A stretch of 64,000 nucleotides of DNA from Silvibacterium bohemicum. Lineage in GTDB: Bacteria > Acidobacteriota > Terriglobia > Terriglobales > Acidobacteriaceae. The position numbers and the translations under genes are program-made. How positions within the stretch are numbered: position 1 is the first letter of the stretch; each line of letters opens with the position of its first letter. The stretch lies in assembly GCF_001006305.1 (NCBI RefSeq), contig NZ_LBHJ01000020.1, positions 310,001-374,000 of the forward strand. Reading direction: 5' to 3'. Positions 53,866 through 63,328 of the stretch are shown here, piece after piece. The notes beneath the pieces were generated by a model. It had not been told where the DNA came from. It made no database searches and was given only the letters and a program-made list of their open reading frames with translations.

Positions 53866-53981
53866 CTAGAGGCCGGTCTGCAGGGTTTTTCGTGCTTCGA
53901 TCCTGACTATCGATTTGCGATAGTTATCCGCGGTCGGGCTTTAATTGGCATCCAATCAACCAGACCACGCGTTAGCACTGC

Positions 53982-55118
53982 ATGTCGCTCTTGGATAATT
54001 CTTCGACCGTGAATTCAGCAGTAGCCGTTACCGACCCGGTGCAATCCGCAAAAGACGCGGGCCTTCGCTACGTTTCCGATCTTCAGCCGGGAATCGTCAG
54101 AAAGCGGCATGGAAAGGGATTTCGCTATGTCGGCCCGGATGGAAAGCCGGTGCGCGACCGCGAGGTTCTGCAGCGTATTCAGTCGCTCGTGATCCCTCCG
54201 GCCTGGACCGATGTATGGATATCCACCAGCCCCAAGGGACATCTGCAAGCGACCGGGCGCGATGCAAAAGGAAGAAAGCAGAGCCGGTATCATCCTCGCT
54301 GGCGCGAGGTGCGCGACGAGACGAAGTACGAGCGTATGCTGATTTTTGGAGCCGCTCTTCCCGCACTTCGAGAGCACGTCGTTCAGGATTTGGGCGTGCC
54401 TGGAATGCCCCGCCGCAAGGTGCTCGCGACTATCGCGCGGCTCATGGAAACGACGCTGATCCGGGTGGGCAACGAGGAATACGCCCGGGCGAATCACTCT
54501 TATGGCCTCACCACCATGCGCGTCCGCCACGTAGAAGTGGAGGGATCCACTGTCACTTTCAAATTCCAGGGCAAGAGTGGCGTTCGCCATACGATCGACA
54601 TCAATGATCGCCGCATCGCGAAGATCATCCGGCGCTGCCAGGATCTGCCGGGCTATGAACTTTTTCAATACGTCGACAGCGATGGCGAACAACATTCGAT
54701 TGACTCGGCGGACGTAAACGAGTATCTGCGCGAGATCAGCGGCCAGGACTTCACCGCGAAGGATTTTCGCACCTGGGCGGGAACGGTACTCGCCTGCATG
54801 ACTTTACGCGCGTTCGATGCATTTGAATCGGATACACAGGCAAAGAAGAACGTCGTATGTGCGATCAAGGAGGTAGCCGCCAAGCTGGGGAACACGCCTT
54901 CGGTATGCAGAAAGTGCTACGTGCATCCGGCCGTGCTGGAGTGCTATCTGAGCGGCTCGATGGCAGAAATACTGAAGAAGAAGTTGAGCGCGAAGCCCGA
55001 AAACTTCACCCTCTCGCTCGCAAATGAAGAGCTGGCGGTGCTGCGTCTCTTACGGAACACAGCTACAGAAAATGGAGTTCGCGCTCGGAGACCCTCCAGG
55101 CGCAAAGCAGTTTCCTGA
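53982..55118 (+). CDS. Type IB DNA topoisomerase (poxvirus-like)
   Basis: A 378-residue monomeric topoisomerase relaxing positive and negative supercoils by a 3'-phosphotyrosyl link. N-terminal domain: GFRYVGPDGKPVRDREVLQR, then IPPAWTDVWISTSPKGHLQA. Catalytic region: RVGNEEYARANHSYGLTTMR, FRTWAGTVLACMTL, and the active-site Tyr in CRKCYVHPAVLE near residue 318. Length is typical for bacterial family members. No strong ribosome-binding site was seen before the ATG at 53982. It is followed by an SDR and other stress-type genes. Confidence 0.94.
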   Translation: MSLLDNSSTVNSAVAVTDPVQSAKDAGLRYVSDLQPGIVRKRHGKGFRYVGPDGKPVRDREVLQRIQSLVIPPAWTDVWISTSPKGHLQATGRDAKGRKQSRYHPRWREVRDETKYERMLIFGAALPALREHVVQDLGVPGMPRRKVLATIARLMETTLIRVGNEEYARANHSYGLTTMRVRHVEVEGSTVTFKFQGKSGVRHTIDINDRRIAKIIRRCQDLPGYELFQYVDSDGEQHSIDSADVNEYLREISGQDFTAKDFRTWAGTVLACMTLRAFDAFESDTQAKKNVVCAIKEVAAKLGNTPSVCRKCYVHPAVLECYLSGSMAEILKKKLSAKPENFTLSLANEELAVLRLLRNTATENGVRARRPSRRKAVS

Positions 55119-55313
55119 CGGGTGGATTGGACACTGCACGGTACAGTTTTCCTGTGAGCCGCTTCGCGATATTCACGGGCATGAACAGTTTCCGCCATAT
55201 CGGCTCCATCTGAAATGAGTCCTTCGCCGCTGGAGCATCTTCGTGTCTCCCCATTTCGCATCTCACTGCATGCATACAGCGCACGCACATCAGTCAAAGT
55301 TGAAGGAGCCCCC

Positions 55314-56228
55314 ATGCCTACCGATCTCATTACCCCACAAGATCTCGTTACTCCCCAGGATCCGCGTTCTCAATACCCGGGTCCACCTTCCGATGTTGAA
55401 ATCCAGCCTGCTCCAGCTACCCAGACCGCGATGAGCGAAAAGCCGGATTGCGGCGAGGTTTCCTACAAAGGATCGGGAAGGTTGACCGGCCGCAAAGCGC
55501 TCCTCACCGGTGCGGACTCCGGTATCGGCCGTGCTGCAGCCATCGCCTTTGCGCGAGAAGGCGCAGACGTAGCCATCTGCTATCTGCCGGAGGAACAAGA
55601 AGACGCCGAGGACGTGGCCGAATACATTCGCGAGGCCGGCCGCAAAGCCGTACTCCTTCCCGGTGACGTCGCAAACGAGGGCTTCTGCCAGCGCTTGGTG
55701 ACTGACGCTGTCAAGCAACTTGGTGGAATCGACATCCTGGTGAACAACGCAGGCAAGATGGGCAAGACCGAAGGGCTGCTCGACACTTCCACAGAACGCT
55801 TCGATTCCCTCATGAAGACCAACCTCTATTCAATCTTCTGGATCACGAAGGCCGCGGTGCCGCATCTCAGGCCCGGCGCTTCGATCATCAACACCACCAG
55901 CATTCAGGGATTCGAACCCTCGGGCAATATTTTCGACTATGCGATAACCAAGGCGGCGATCGCAAACTTCACCAAGGGCCTGAGCGAGCAGCTGATGGAG
56001 AAATACGGCATCCGCATTAATGCAGTTGCTCCGGGCCCCATCTGGACGCCGCTGCAGGAGGCGGACGGGGATGAAAAGAAGCTGAAAAAGCTCGGCTCAA
56101 AGACGCCCTATAAGCGTCCGGGCCAACCCGTCGAGCTGGCGCCCGTGTATGTGCTCCTCGCATCGCAGGAGGGCAGTTACATCACCGGCGAAATCTACGG
56201 CGTCACCGGCGGTATGGGAATCGCGTAG
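55314..56228 (+). CDS. Short-chain dehydrogenase/reductase, YghA-like
   Basis: A 304-residue SDR. A 50-residue N-terminal extension (TPQDPRSQYPGPPSDVE, typical of YghA/general-stress SDRs) is followed by the Rossmann motif TGADSGIGRAAAIAFAREGA, then NNAGKMG, the catalytic Ser in INTTSIQ, and YAITK (Tyr/Lys). AAGGAG lies six bases before the ATG at 55314. Such proteins are often stress induced and found with catalases and DUF4142 proteins. The substrate is unknown. A hairpin terminator follows. Confidence 0.9.
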   Translation: MPTDLITPQDLVTPQDPRSQYPGPPSDVEIQPAPATQTAMSEKPDCGEVSYKGSGRLTGRKALLTGADSGIGRAAAIAFAREGADVAICYLPEEQEDAEDVAEYIREAGRKAVLLPGDVANEGFCQRLVTDAVKQLGGIDILVNNAGKMGKTEGLLDTSTERFDSLMKTNLYSIFWITKAAVPHLRPGASIINTTSIQGFEPSGNIFDYAITKAAIANFTKGLSEQLMEKYGIRINAVAPGPIWTPLQEADGDEKKLKKLGSKTPYKRPGQPVELAPVYVLLASQEGSYITGEIYGVTGGMGIA

Positions 56229-56242
56229 ACGCTCAGTCCTTC

Positions 56243-56277
56243 CGGAGACTGCTTAGGTTTTTCATGAGCAGTCTCCG
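56243..56277 (+). terminator. Stem-loop after the SDR gene
   Basis: CGGAGACTGCT pairs perfectly with AGCAGTCTCCG around a 13-nt loop that contains a T-run, starting 15 bases after the SDR stop. No T-tract follows the stem. Confidence 0.6.
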
Positions 56278-56491
56278 CCAACATCTTTCTAACTCCTGTG
56301 CAATCGCAGCATGCACGCCCAATACTCCTTCCAGGCCGCGAAAACACGAAGCGGCGAACCCCAAAAGGGAGGCGCGCGATACCGTGGTAAAGACAGACGA
56401 GCGATCCCCGCTAATGAGCAGATATTGACCCGATTCTTAGGAACATGCTAGCGTCGAAATATGGCGTTCACCTTCCGTTCTTGTTGTCGCT

Positions 56492-56514
56492 TCACCCAGC
56501 CACTCATTGGGTGA
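56492..56514. promoter_or_regulatory. Inverted repeat upstream of the CDO-rhodanese gene
   Basis: TCACCCA, nine bases, TGGGTGA, about 130 bases before the start. TTGACC occurs further upstream near 56426. Possibly an operator; the remaining intergenic sequence (56278-56643) shows no coding character. Confidence 0.4.
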
Positions 56515-56643
56515 GCCGCAACAGCTTCAGACACTTCTGAAACTCTCTTCCATAGCTCATCCAAAATCCTACGTTTGACATACTGTCCGTCGACAAGCTG
56601 GCATCTTCGCTTGTTTGCGATGGTTCAGCTATGGAGAGACCCG

Positions 56644-57597
56644 ATGGAACTCATAATCGATAGCCCGCTTTCTCACCCAGCCAGCAGCGCACCAATACCA
56701 GCGGAGGGCCCGACCACCTCTGCCTTCAGAACACCGGAGGAGCTTGCCGAGATCGTCTCGCGATTCGCTTCATCGGATGAATGGATGGACAAGGTGCGGA
56801 TGAGCGCGAAAGGACGTTGGTACGAGCGGCTGTATCACGGTCCGGACCATGACATATGGGTGATCAGTTGGCTGCCCGGGCAATCCACCGGCTTTCATGA
56901 CCATGGTGAATCCGCCGGAGCCTTCGTCGTAGCGACTGGGATTCTTGAGGAGCATCGTCCCGGTGAACAGATCGACGTGATACGTCCGGGCAAACCACGG
57001 GCTTTCGGCGCCGATTACGCTCACGACGTCCGGAATGTCTCGCTCGCACCGGCAATCAGCATCCACGCCTATTCCCCTCCGCTTGAAGAAATGAACGAAT
57101 ACGAGCTGGATGGCGATCAGCTCGTTACGCGCGATCACACTTCTGGCGAAGCTGAGACGCCCAATCGGGAGTGGGGCGAAGAGCGCCGGAACTCCGCACA
57201 TTCGCATGGTGCTTTGAGCATTGAAGAGGTGCTTTCGGAGGCACGTTACCGACTGCGACGGCTGTCTCCGGATGAGGCCTACGAAGCGATGGTCAAGGCA
57301 GAGGCGATACTCGTCGATATTCGGCCGGAGGGCCAGCGTGCGATCGAGGGCAGTATTGCGGGCGCCTTAGTTATCGAACGAAACGTGCTGGAGTGGCGAT
57401 TCGACCCGGCCTCCAACTCGCGGTTGCCCGTCGCGACCGACCATGACATCCAGATCATCGTGTTCTGCTCCGAAGGCTACACCTCAAGCCTCGCGGCCGC
57501 GGCTTTGCAGGATCTCGGCCTCTGGCGCGCGACTGATGTGATAGGTGGATTTCAGGCATGGCGCACAATGGGTCTGCCGACTACAACAAACGATTAG
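56644..57597 (+). CDS. Cysteine-dioxygenase-like cupin fused to a rhodanese domain
   Basis: A 317-residue two-domain protein. Residues 30-180 form a CDO-type I cupin (WVISWLPGQSTGFHDHGESA, GAFVVATGILEEHR; later DYAHDVRNVS), with the HxH iron ligands in FHDHGESAG and a third His in AHDVRN. Residues 205-312 form a rhodanese domain (AEAILVDIRPEGQR; active Cys in IVFCSEGYTSSLAAAAL; GGFQAWRTMGLP). The first part oxidises cysteine or a related thiol to a sulfinate and the second transfers sulfane sulfur. The ATG at 56644 has GGAGAG nine bases upstream; longer in-frame starts add unrelated residues. Confidence 0.87.
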   Translation: MELIIDSPLSHPASSAPIPAEGPTTSAFRTPEELAEIVSRFASSDEWMDKVRMSAKGRWYERLYHGPDHDIWVISWLPGQSTGFHDHGESAGAFVVATGILEEHRPGEQIDVIRPGKPRAFGADYAHDVRNVSLAPAISIHAYSPPLEEMNEYELDGDQLVTRDHTSGEAETPNREWGEERRNSAHSHGALSIEEVLSEARYRLRRLSPDEAYEAMVKAEAILVDIRPEGQRAIEGSIAGALVIERNVLEWRFDPASNSRLPVATDHDIQIIVFCSEGYTSSLAAAALQDLGLWRATDVIGGFQAWRTMGLPTTTND

Positions 57598-57661
57598 CGG
57601 GAAGCCGCTCCTACTCCCTTGGTTCCTTATGCTCTCTTATCGACGACCGTGCGGGCGCGCG

Positions 57662-57793
57662 ATGAATGAAGAAATCGCGCGCTACTGCGCGCAATCGGCG
57701 CATCAGATCGTGATGTGGGATGAAGGGGCGGAGATATGGCAAAAACAGAAGCAGCGTGCAAATCCAGTTGTAAAACCTGAATCAATGCGCTAG
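57662..57793 (+). CDS. Possible small hypothetical protein
   Basis: A 43-codon frame (MNEEIARYCAQSAHQIVMWD then EGAEIWQKQKQRANPVVK) between the CDO-rhodanese gene and the convergent UvrA-like gene. No family is recognised and no clear ribosome-binding site was seen. The amphipathic, charged composition looks protein-like, but it could be chance. Confidence 0.25.
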   Translation: MNEEIARYCAQSAHQIVMWDEGAEIWQKQKQRANPVVKPESMR

Positions 57794-57816
57794 TCCGAAC
57801 CTATTGCTTCCCGTCC

Positions 57817-60375
57817 TTATCCCGCACGGGAATGGAAATATTGCCGAAGATAGTGAGCCGTCTTACTGCGCTTGGATCTCATGACCTCGGCGGGCGGCCC
57901 AACTGCGATGATCTCGCCGCCCTCATCGCCCGCGCCGGGTCCCATATCGATGACCCAGTCGCTATCGGCGACAATCTGCATATCGTGCTCGACGACAACC
58001 ACGGTGTTCCCCGCTGCAACCAGGCTGTCGAGTTGCGCCTGCAGGCGTTCCACATCTGAGGGATGTAGCCCGGTCGTCGGTTCATCGAGAATATAAAGAG
58101 TGTCACCATGCTGCGTGCGCTGAAGCTCGGTTGCAAGCTTCACTCGCTGCGCCTCGCCGCCGGAGAGCTCAGTGGCCGACTGGCCCAGCTTTAGATATCC
58201 CAGCCCAACATCGCTCAACACCTTCAGGGAGCGTTGCACGGCCGGTTCATCGGAGAAAAATTCAAGAGCCGCGTCAACGGTGAGCGCCAGCACCTGGGAG
58301 ATGTCTTTATCGCGATACTTGATCTCGAGTGTTTTCGGATTGAAGCGCGCACCATGACATGTGGGACACGGAGCATAAACACTGGGGAGGAAAAGCAATT
58401 CGACGCACACCGATCCTTCTCCCGAACAGGTGGGACAGCGGCCCTTGACCACGTTGAATGAAAATTGCCCGGCGTCATAGTGCCTCGACCGCGCCAGTTT
58501 TGTGGCCGCGAAAAGCCTCCGCACGTGATCGAACAGTCCCGTATAGGTGGCCATGTTCGAGCGCGGCGTGCGCCCGATGGGCTTCTGATCAACGCGAACC
58601 ATGCGTCGCAGGCCTTCGAGACCGCTCACGATTTCACCGGCAGCAGTCAACGGTGCAGATCGTTCGAGGTCTTCGGCACCGTCATCTTCGTCGGCCTCGA
58701 TCTTCTGCCCCAAGCGATCGGCAACAAGATTCACCAGCGCCTGGCTGATCAGGCTCGACTTTCCCGACCCGGAAACGCCGGTAACCGAGGTGAACACTCC
58801 CAGCGGAATTGCTGCGTCGAGATGCTCCAGATTGTTCAGGCTGATTCCGTGAAGTTGAAGCCAACCGCGCGGCTCCCGCGGCGATCGGCCTGCCGAATGC
58901 TCTTCCGCGAAGATGTAACGACGCGTCTGGGATTCGGCAACATCGCGAAGACCTTCGGGCGGACCGCTGTACAAAATACGACCGCCCTTCTCTCCTGCGC
59001 CCGGACCAACATCGACAAGCCAGTCGGCGCTGCGCATCACGTCGAGCTCATGCTCCACAACGAACAGCGTATTGCCCGACTGCTTCAGTCGATGAAGCGC
59101 TTTCAACAGAGCATCCGTATCCGCGGGATGCAGGCCGGCTGATGGCTCATCGAGCACATAGACTACTCCAAACAGATTGGAATGCACCTGCGTCGCCAGA
59201 CGCAGACGCTGCAATTCACCCGGCGAAAGCGTCGGAGTGCTTCGCTCGAGCGATAAATATCCCAGCCCGAGATCGAGCAATACCTTCAGCCGCGCGAGGA
59301 TATCCTGCGCAATCCGCTGTGCAACGATTGCTTTCTCCGGGTGCAACGCGTCCGCCTTAGTTTTGCTCGAAGGGCGATCTTCCACTCGGGCACGAAACAT
59401 CGCTTCGAGGCGTTTCATTGGAAGTGAAGAAATCTCGGCGATGTCCAGGCCCGCAAACTTCACCCGTAGCGACTCCGGCCGCAGCCGCTTGCCATGGCAC
59501 GCCGGGCATTCTGTACTGAGCATGAATTGCGCAACTCGGCGCTTCATCATGGCGCTCTGGCTGTTCGCAAAGGTGCTGAGCACATAGCGCCGTGCCCCGG
59601 TGAACGTGCCTTGATAACTCGGCTCCAGCTTGCGGCGCAATGCATCGCGCGTCTCCGCTGGCGTAAATCCGGCATACACCGGAACGGTGGGCTGTTCGTC
59701 GGTAAATAAAATCCAGTCGCGATCCTCTTTCGGAAGTTCGCGCCATGGCTTGTCCACGTTGTAGCCGAGCGTCACCAGAATGTCCCTCAGATTCTGACCC
59801 TGCCAGGCCGTAGGCCATGCTGCCACGGCCCGTTCGCGGATGGTCAAAGAATCATTCGGCACCATCGACTTCTCCGTCACCTCGTAGATGCGGCCCAGCC
59901 CATGGCATTCGGGACAAGCTCCCTCAGCCGTGTTCGTCGAAAACGATTCGGCATAGAGCATCGCCTGGCCGGAAGGATAGTCGCCCGCGCGCGAATACAG
60001 CATCCGCAAAAGGTTGGAGAGTGTGGTGACGCTGCCGACCGACGACCGCGTGGTCGGCGACCCGCGTTGCTGCTGCAAAGCGACCGCGGGAGGCAGCCCG
60101 TCGATCGAATCAACCTCGGGAACTGCCAATTGATGGAAGAGCCGCCGCGCATAAGGCGAGACGGATTCCAGATATCGCCTCTGCGCCTCGGCATAAAGGG
60201 TGCCGAAGGCAAGCGACGATTTCCCGGACCCTGAAACCCCGGTGAACACCACCAGCGCATCACGCGGAATATCGACGTCGACATTTTTGAGGTTGTGTTC
60301 GCGTGCGCCTCTGACTCGCACCATTCCTGCAGAAGATGCGGCGCCGCTACCTGCTGAATCCGTTCTTTGCATCAT
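57817..60375 (-). CDS. UvrA paralogue (UvrA2-like ABC ATPase)
   Basis: An 852-residue ABC ATPase with two nucleotide-binding halves. First half: Walker [21 protein letters not shown], signature [28 protein letters not shown]. Second half: [37 protein letters not shown]. Zinc motifs: [22 protein letters not shown], and [10 protein letters not shown] ... CPTCHGARF. It is about 90 residues shorter than standard UvrA, and the region between the first zinc motif and [14 protein letters not shown] is compact, as in UvrA2 forms. These are linked to drug tolerance or alternative repair. GAGGAAGG precedes the start; divergent from the SDR at 60482. Confidence 0.9.
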   Translation of the reverse strand: MMQRTDSAGSGAASSAGMVRVRGAREHNLKNVDVDIPRDALVVFTGVSGSGKSSLAFGTLYAEAQRRYLESVSPYARRLFHQLAVPEVDSIDGLPPAVALQQQRGSPTTRSSVGSVTTLSNLLRMLYSRAGDYPSGQAMLYAESFSTNTAEGACPECHGLGRIYEVTEKSMVPNDSLTIRERAVAAWPTAWQGQNLRDILVTLGYNVDKPWRELPKEDRDWILFTDEQPTVPVYAGFTPAETRDALRRKLEPSYQGTFTGARRYVLSTFANSQSAMMKRRVAQFMLSTECPACHGKRLRPESLRVKFAGLDIAEISSLPMKRLEAMFRARVEDRPSSKTKADALHPEKAIVAQRIAQDILARLKVLLDLGLGYLSLERSTPTLSPGELQRLRLATQVHSNLFGVVYVLDEPSAGLHPADTDALLKALHRLKQSGNTLFVVEHELDVMRSADWLVDVGPGAGEKGGRILYSGPPEGLRDVAESQTRRYIFAEEHSAGRSPREPRGWLQLHGISLNNLEHLDAAIPLGVFTSVTGVSGSGKSSLISQALVNLVADRLGQKIEADEDDGAEDLERSAPLTAAGEIVSGLEGLRRMVRVDQKPIGRTPRSNMATYTGLFDHVRRLFAATKLARSRHYDAGQFSFNVVKGRCPTCSGEGSVCVELLFLPSVYAPCPTCHGARFNPKTLEIKYRDKDISQVLALTVDAALEFFSDEPAVQRSLKVLSDVGLGYLKLGQSATELSGGEAQRVKLATELQRTQHGDTLYILDEPTTGLHPSDVERLQAQLDSLVAAGNTVVVVEHDMQIVADSDWVIDMGPGAGDEGGEIIAVGPPAEVMRSKRSKTAHYLRQYFHSRAG

Positions 60376-60481
60376 GTGCCTTCCTCATTTTAGGATGCGA
60401 AACCCGTCGCGAGGCTGTGATCCGTTAAATGCCAATTCCGTTCGACACTGCTTCGCTCCCAACGCATGCATCCTACCGGAG

Positions 60482-61426
60482 ATGAAGAAGTCAGCTCTTC
60501 CTTACCGAAATGTGCTGCTATCGCTTGCCGCTGCCGGCGTGGTGTATGCGGCCCTGCCCAGGCCTCAACGGATTCGCCGCGGACAGGTAGCCGTCATTAC
60601 CGGTGGTTCGAGAGGTCTCGGTCTCGCAATCGCCCATGAGCTGGGCAAGGCTGGCGTCAAGCTCGTACTCGCCGCACGCGATGGAGATCAACTCGCTGCG
60701 GCCAAAGAACAGCTTCTTTTTACGCAGTCTTTCGCGAGCGGTGACGACGTGCTGACCGTCCCTTGCGATGTCAGCAACAAGCATCAGGCAGCGACTTTGA
60801 TCGAGACTGCACACAGACACTTCGGGGCGATAGACCTTCTTATCAATGACGCGGGTGTAATCGAGGTCGGTCCCATCGAGGATCAAACGATCGAAGCATT
60901 TGAAACAGCCATGTCGATCAACTTCTTCGGAGCTCTGCACACCATCTATGCAGCAATGCCTCATTTCCTCGCTCGCGGCGAAGGTGCAATCGTGAACATC
61001 TCCTCGATCGGCGGAAAAATTCCAGTTCCCCATTTGCTTCCATATGTCGCATCGAAATTCGCGCTTGTTGGATTGTCCGAAGGCCTGAACGCCGAGCTGC
61101 GTCACAAAGGAATTCGTGTCACCACGGTATGTCCCGGCCTGATGCGCACCGGAGGCGAAGTCCACGCCCACTTCAGCGGAGATGTGGCGAAAGAGAAATT
61201 ATGGTTTCAGACCTCAGCTCGCACGCCTTTAATCTCCGCTAACGTCACGCGGGCGGCCAGAAAAATTGTAGCCGCAGTAAACGCGGGACGAGCTGAAATT
61301 ACCATCACTCCCCAAGCATGGCTGGCTGCTCGAGCGGCCGGAGTCGCACCCGAGAGCACTCAAAGAATCGCCTCGCTCATCAACACGTATGTGCTGCCAG
61401 AACCAGTCAACAAGGTCTTAAGATAA
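60482..61426 (+). CDS. Membrane-anchored short-chain dehydrogenase/reductase
   Basis: A 314-residue SDR with an N-terminal hydrophobic segment ([18 protein letters not shown]) that may anchor it. The Rossmann motif is [20 protein letters not shown]; the usual NNAG motif is NDAG here ([12 protein letters not shown]). The catalytic triad lies in NISSIGG (Ser) and YVASK (Tyr/Lys). A C-terminal extension of about 50 residues ([15 protein letters not shown]...) resembles lipid- or cell-envelope-associated SDRs. The upstream in-frame extension overlaps the divergent UvrA start and is rejected. Followed by a T-tailed terminator. Confidence 0.88.
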   Translation: MKKSALPYRNVLLSLAAAGVVYAALPRPQRIRRGQVAVITGGSRGLGLAIAHELGKAGVKLVLAARDGDQLAAAKEQLLFTQSFASGDDVLTVPCDVSNKHQAATLIETAHRHFGAIDLLINDAGVIEVGPIEDQTIEAFETAMSINFFGALHTIYAAMPHFLARGEGAIVNISSIGGKIPVPHLLPYVASKFALVGLSEGLNAELRHKGIRVTTVCPGLMRTGGEVHAHFSGDVAKEKLWFQTSARTPLISANVTRAARKIVAAVNAGRAEITITPQAWLAARAAGVAPESTQRIASLINTYVLPEPVNKVLR

Positions 61427-61452
61427 TAGGGAGGGTAATCGGGGAAACGAAC

Positions 61453-61491
61453 AAAAGAAGGCATCTCCCTCAAAGAAGACGCCTTCTTTTT
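61453..61491 (+). terminator. Rho-independent terminator after the SDR gene
   Basis: AAAAGAAGGC (61453-61462) pairs with GCCTTCTTTT (61481-61490) around an 18-nt loop and ends in a T-run. The A-rich left arm gives it bidirectional character, so it may also serve the convergent DUF4142 gene. Confidence 0.75.
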
Positions 61492-61505
61492 GCGACAAAA
61501 CCACA

Positions 61506-62015
61506 CTACAGCTTCTTCTTAAGGTCGTACGCCATGTTTTTGTGCGCGGCCACCATGGTCTTGCCCTTCAGAACAGCAGCGCGGAACTTTGCGTCCTTGG
61601 TGTCTTTGGCTTCGGTGGTAAAGGCACTGAGAGCCTTGGCGTGATCGGTCACCATCTGGTCGATGTATTCTTTATCAAAGTCGGCGCCCGACAGGCCATT
61701 CAGCTTGTCCAGCTCTTTCTGGTGATCCGCGTCAGGCCCGTCTGGAGAAGTCAATCCCCAGGAATCCGCGAACGGCTTCATGCTGGCTGTCATCTTCGTA
61801 TGTTCCGTAACCATTTTTTCAGCGAAGCTCTTGACCGCAGGATTGGTGGCTTTTTCAATGGCCACCTTGCTCAGAGCAATTTCATTCTGATCAGATTGCG
61901 CGGCAGTGGCGAGAAACTTTTTGTCATCATCCGATGCAGCCCTTGCGTTGAGAGTCGTGAAAACACCGGCGAGGCCCAAGGCCGCGCATAATCCAAGTTT
62001 CGTTAGCTTATTCAT
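61506..62015 (-). CDS. DUF4142 (ferritin-like, putative outer-membrane/periplasmic) protein
   Basis: A 169-residue secreted protein with signal peptide (KLGLCAALGLAGVFTTLNAR, cut near ARA). The mature part is helical: DDKKFLATAAQSDQNEIALS, KVAIEKATNPAVKSFAEKM, VTEHTKMTASMKPFADSWGL, YIDQMVTDHAKALSAFTTEA. This is the DUF4142 pattern with His residues in EHTKM and DHAK. These proteins are common in stress regions with Mn-catalase and SDR genes, but the function is unsettled. The ATG at 62015 follows GGAG; an in-frame extension would run into the terminator of the upstream gene. Confidence 0.88.
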   Translation of the reverse strand: MNKLTKLGLCAALGLAGVFTTLNARAASDDDKKFLATAAQSDQNEIALSKVAIEKATNPAVKSFAEKMVTEHTKMTASMKPFADSWGLTSPDGPDADHQKELDKLNGLSGADFDKEYIDQMVTDHAKALSAFTTEAKDTKDAKFRAAVLKGKTMVAAHKNMAYDLKKKL

Positions 62016-62091
62016 TGTGGGTCTCCGGAGCAGCGTAACCGCTCTTGGTAGTTCAGGCAGTGAGAAGCTATTCGGCATATCTCCGTTGTAT

Positions 62092-62119
62092 AAAAAAAAG
62101 GCCGGCTGGAGCCGGCCCT
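62092..62119 (-). terminator. Rho-independent terminator of the Mn-catalase gene
   Basis: On the minus strand GGCCGGC-TCCA-GCCGGCC is followed by eight T residues. It lies 50 bases after the catalase stop and before the DUF4142 gene, so the two are separately terminated. Confidence 0.92.
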
Positions 62120-62171
62120 TGCTGCTGATATTGAACGGACTCTCTCGTGGCTTCTTCCCGATGAGCATTTC

Positions 62172-63044
62172 TTACACTTCGACGGTTGCGTTTTTCTCCG
62201 CTTCGATTTTGGCGCGTTCATGGAGGGCAGCCTGCTTTTTCCCTACCGGACCTGTGTACTGACCGACAGGGGTTGAGTCAGCAGGGACGGGCTTCTGCGA
62301 TCCAGGCTTCGGAGTGTAGGGCGTGACGTCGAGACCCTGACCACCCTTGATCTCGGACTGAACAGCGGTCAGTCCGTTGCCTTGATTCCAGGGCCCGGAG
62401 AAGTCAGTCTCTCCATATTGGCTTTCACCTGTAGAGGCATTGAAGAATTGGTCGACCAGAACCGGCGTCGGTTCGATGATACCGATCGAAAAGGGAGCCT
62501 TCTCCATGCTTTCGAGCGCGGCGGTGAATGCACGCATATGCGTGATCTCCCGAGTCATGAGGAACTGTAGAGCTTCCTTCGACCCTTGATCCTCAGTGAA
62601 TGCGATCAATCGCTCGTAGACGATCTTGGCGCGAGCCTCCGCGGCAATGTTGCTGCGGAGATCGACCGCCAGATCGCCGGTGACTTTGAGATAATCTGCA
62701 GTCCAGGCGTTGCCCATCGAATCGAATAGCGCGACTCCGCCTCCGCCAGCGATAGCTACGAGAGGATCTGCTTCTGCGGCTTCCCGCTCATTCTTCATCG
62801 GCTTAAGGTGCATGCGAATCAGAGCTCCAACTACTTCGAGGTGACTGAGCTCCTCTGTCCCGATGTCCATTAAGAGGTCTTTGCGCGGGGCATCTTCGCA
62901 ATTGAAACCCTGAATTGAGTACTGCATGGCTGCAGCAAGTTCTCCATTCGCGCCGCCGAACTGCTCGAGCAACATACGGCCGAATCTGGGATCGGGCTCA
63001 CCGATATTTACCGTGTACATCAGCTTCTTTACGTGGTGATACAT
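62172..63044 (-). CDS. Manganese catalase (ferritin-like)
   Basis: A 290-residue non-heme catalase that breaks down hydrogen peroxide. It begins YHHVKKLMYTVNIGEPDPRF. The four-helix metal site is marked by Glu/His ligands: LEQFGGANGELAAAMQYSIQ, IGTEELSHLEVVGALI, IAAEARAKIVYERL and TREITHMRAFTAAL. The C-terminal tail (about residues 225-290) is proline/lysine-rich. The ATG at 63044 follows AGAGGAG; a longer in-frame start at 63197 adds unrelated sequence. A strong T-tailed terminator follows. Confidence 0.92.
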   Translation of the reverse strand: MYHHVKKLMYTVNIGEPDPRFGRMLLEQFGGANGELAAAMQYSIQGFNCEDAPRKDLLMDIGTEELSHLEVVGALIRMHLKPMKNEREAAEADPLVAIAGGGGVALFDSMGNAWTADYLKVTGDLAVDLRSNIAAEARAKIVYERLIAFTEDQGSKEALQFLMTREITHMRAFTAALESMEKAPFSIGIIEPTPVLVDQFFNASTGESQYGETDFSGPWNQGNGLTAVQSEIKGGQGLDVTPYTPKPGSQKPVPADSTPVGQYTGPVGKKQAALHERAKIEAEKNATVEV

Positions 63045-63115
63045 AGCTCTCCTCTCAATACTCGGCAGGAGATATACATACCTGCAAGCATTGTTTGTGG
63101 ATTGGAATTTTTGGA

Positions 63116-63328
63116 TTAGAGAGGCGCGTGCGGCGTACCGCCGTCTACATTCTGTGTGATAGGAGTCAAAATTCCATTGCGCAGTTGTACGGCGCACGAT
63201 AACTGTGCGAAGCCAATTTCGAAGGCAGGATTCTCTAGAGGGTTGAGTTGATCCTGGCCTTCGGCATAAAGTAGCTCGACGCTGGGGCTATCCGCACTTC
63301 TAGGTTGTTTTTTACGCCGTAGCGTCAC
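63116..63328 (-). CDS. Possible small hypothetical protein
   Basis: A 70-codon minus-strand frame between the MFS transporter and the Mn-catalase, overlapping the MFS stop by 17 bases. It reads SPSVELLYAEGQDQLNPLEN, PAFEIGFAQLSCAVQLRNGI. No family or membrane segment is recognised and no convincing ribosome-binding site was seen. It could be a real short gene or chance. Confidence 0.25.
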   Translation of the reverse strand: MTLRRKKQPRSADSPSVELLYAEGQDQLNPLENPAFEIGFAQLSCAVQLRNGILTPITQNVDGGTPHAPL

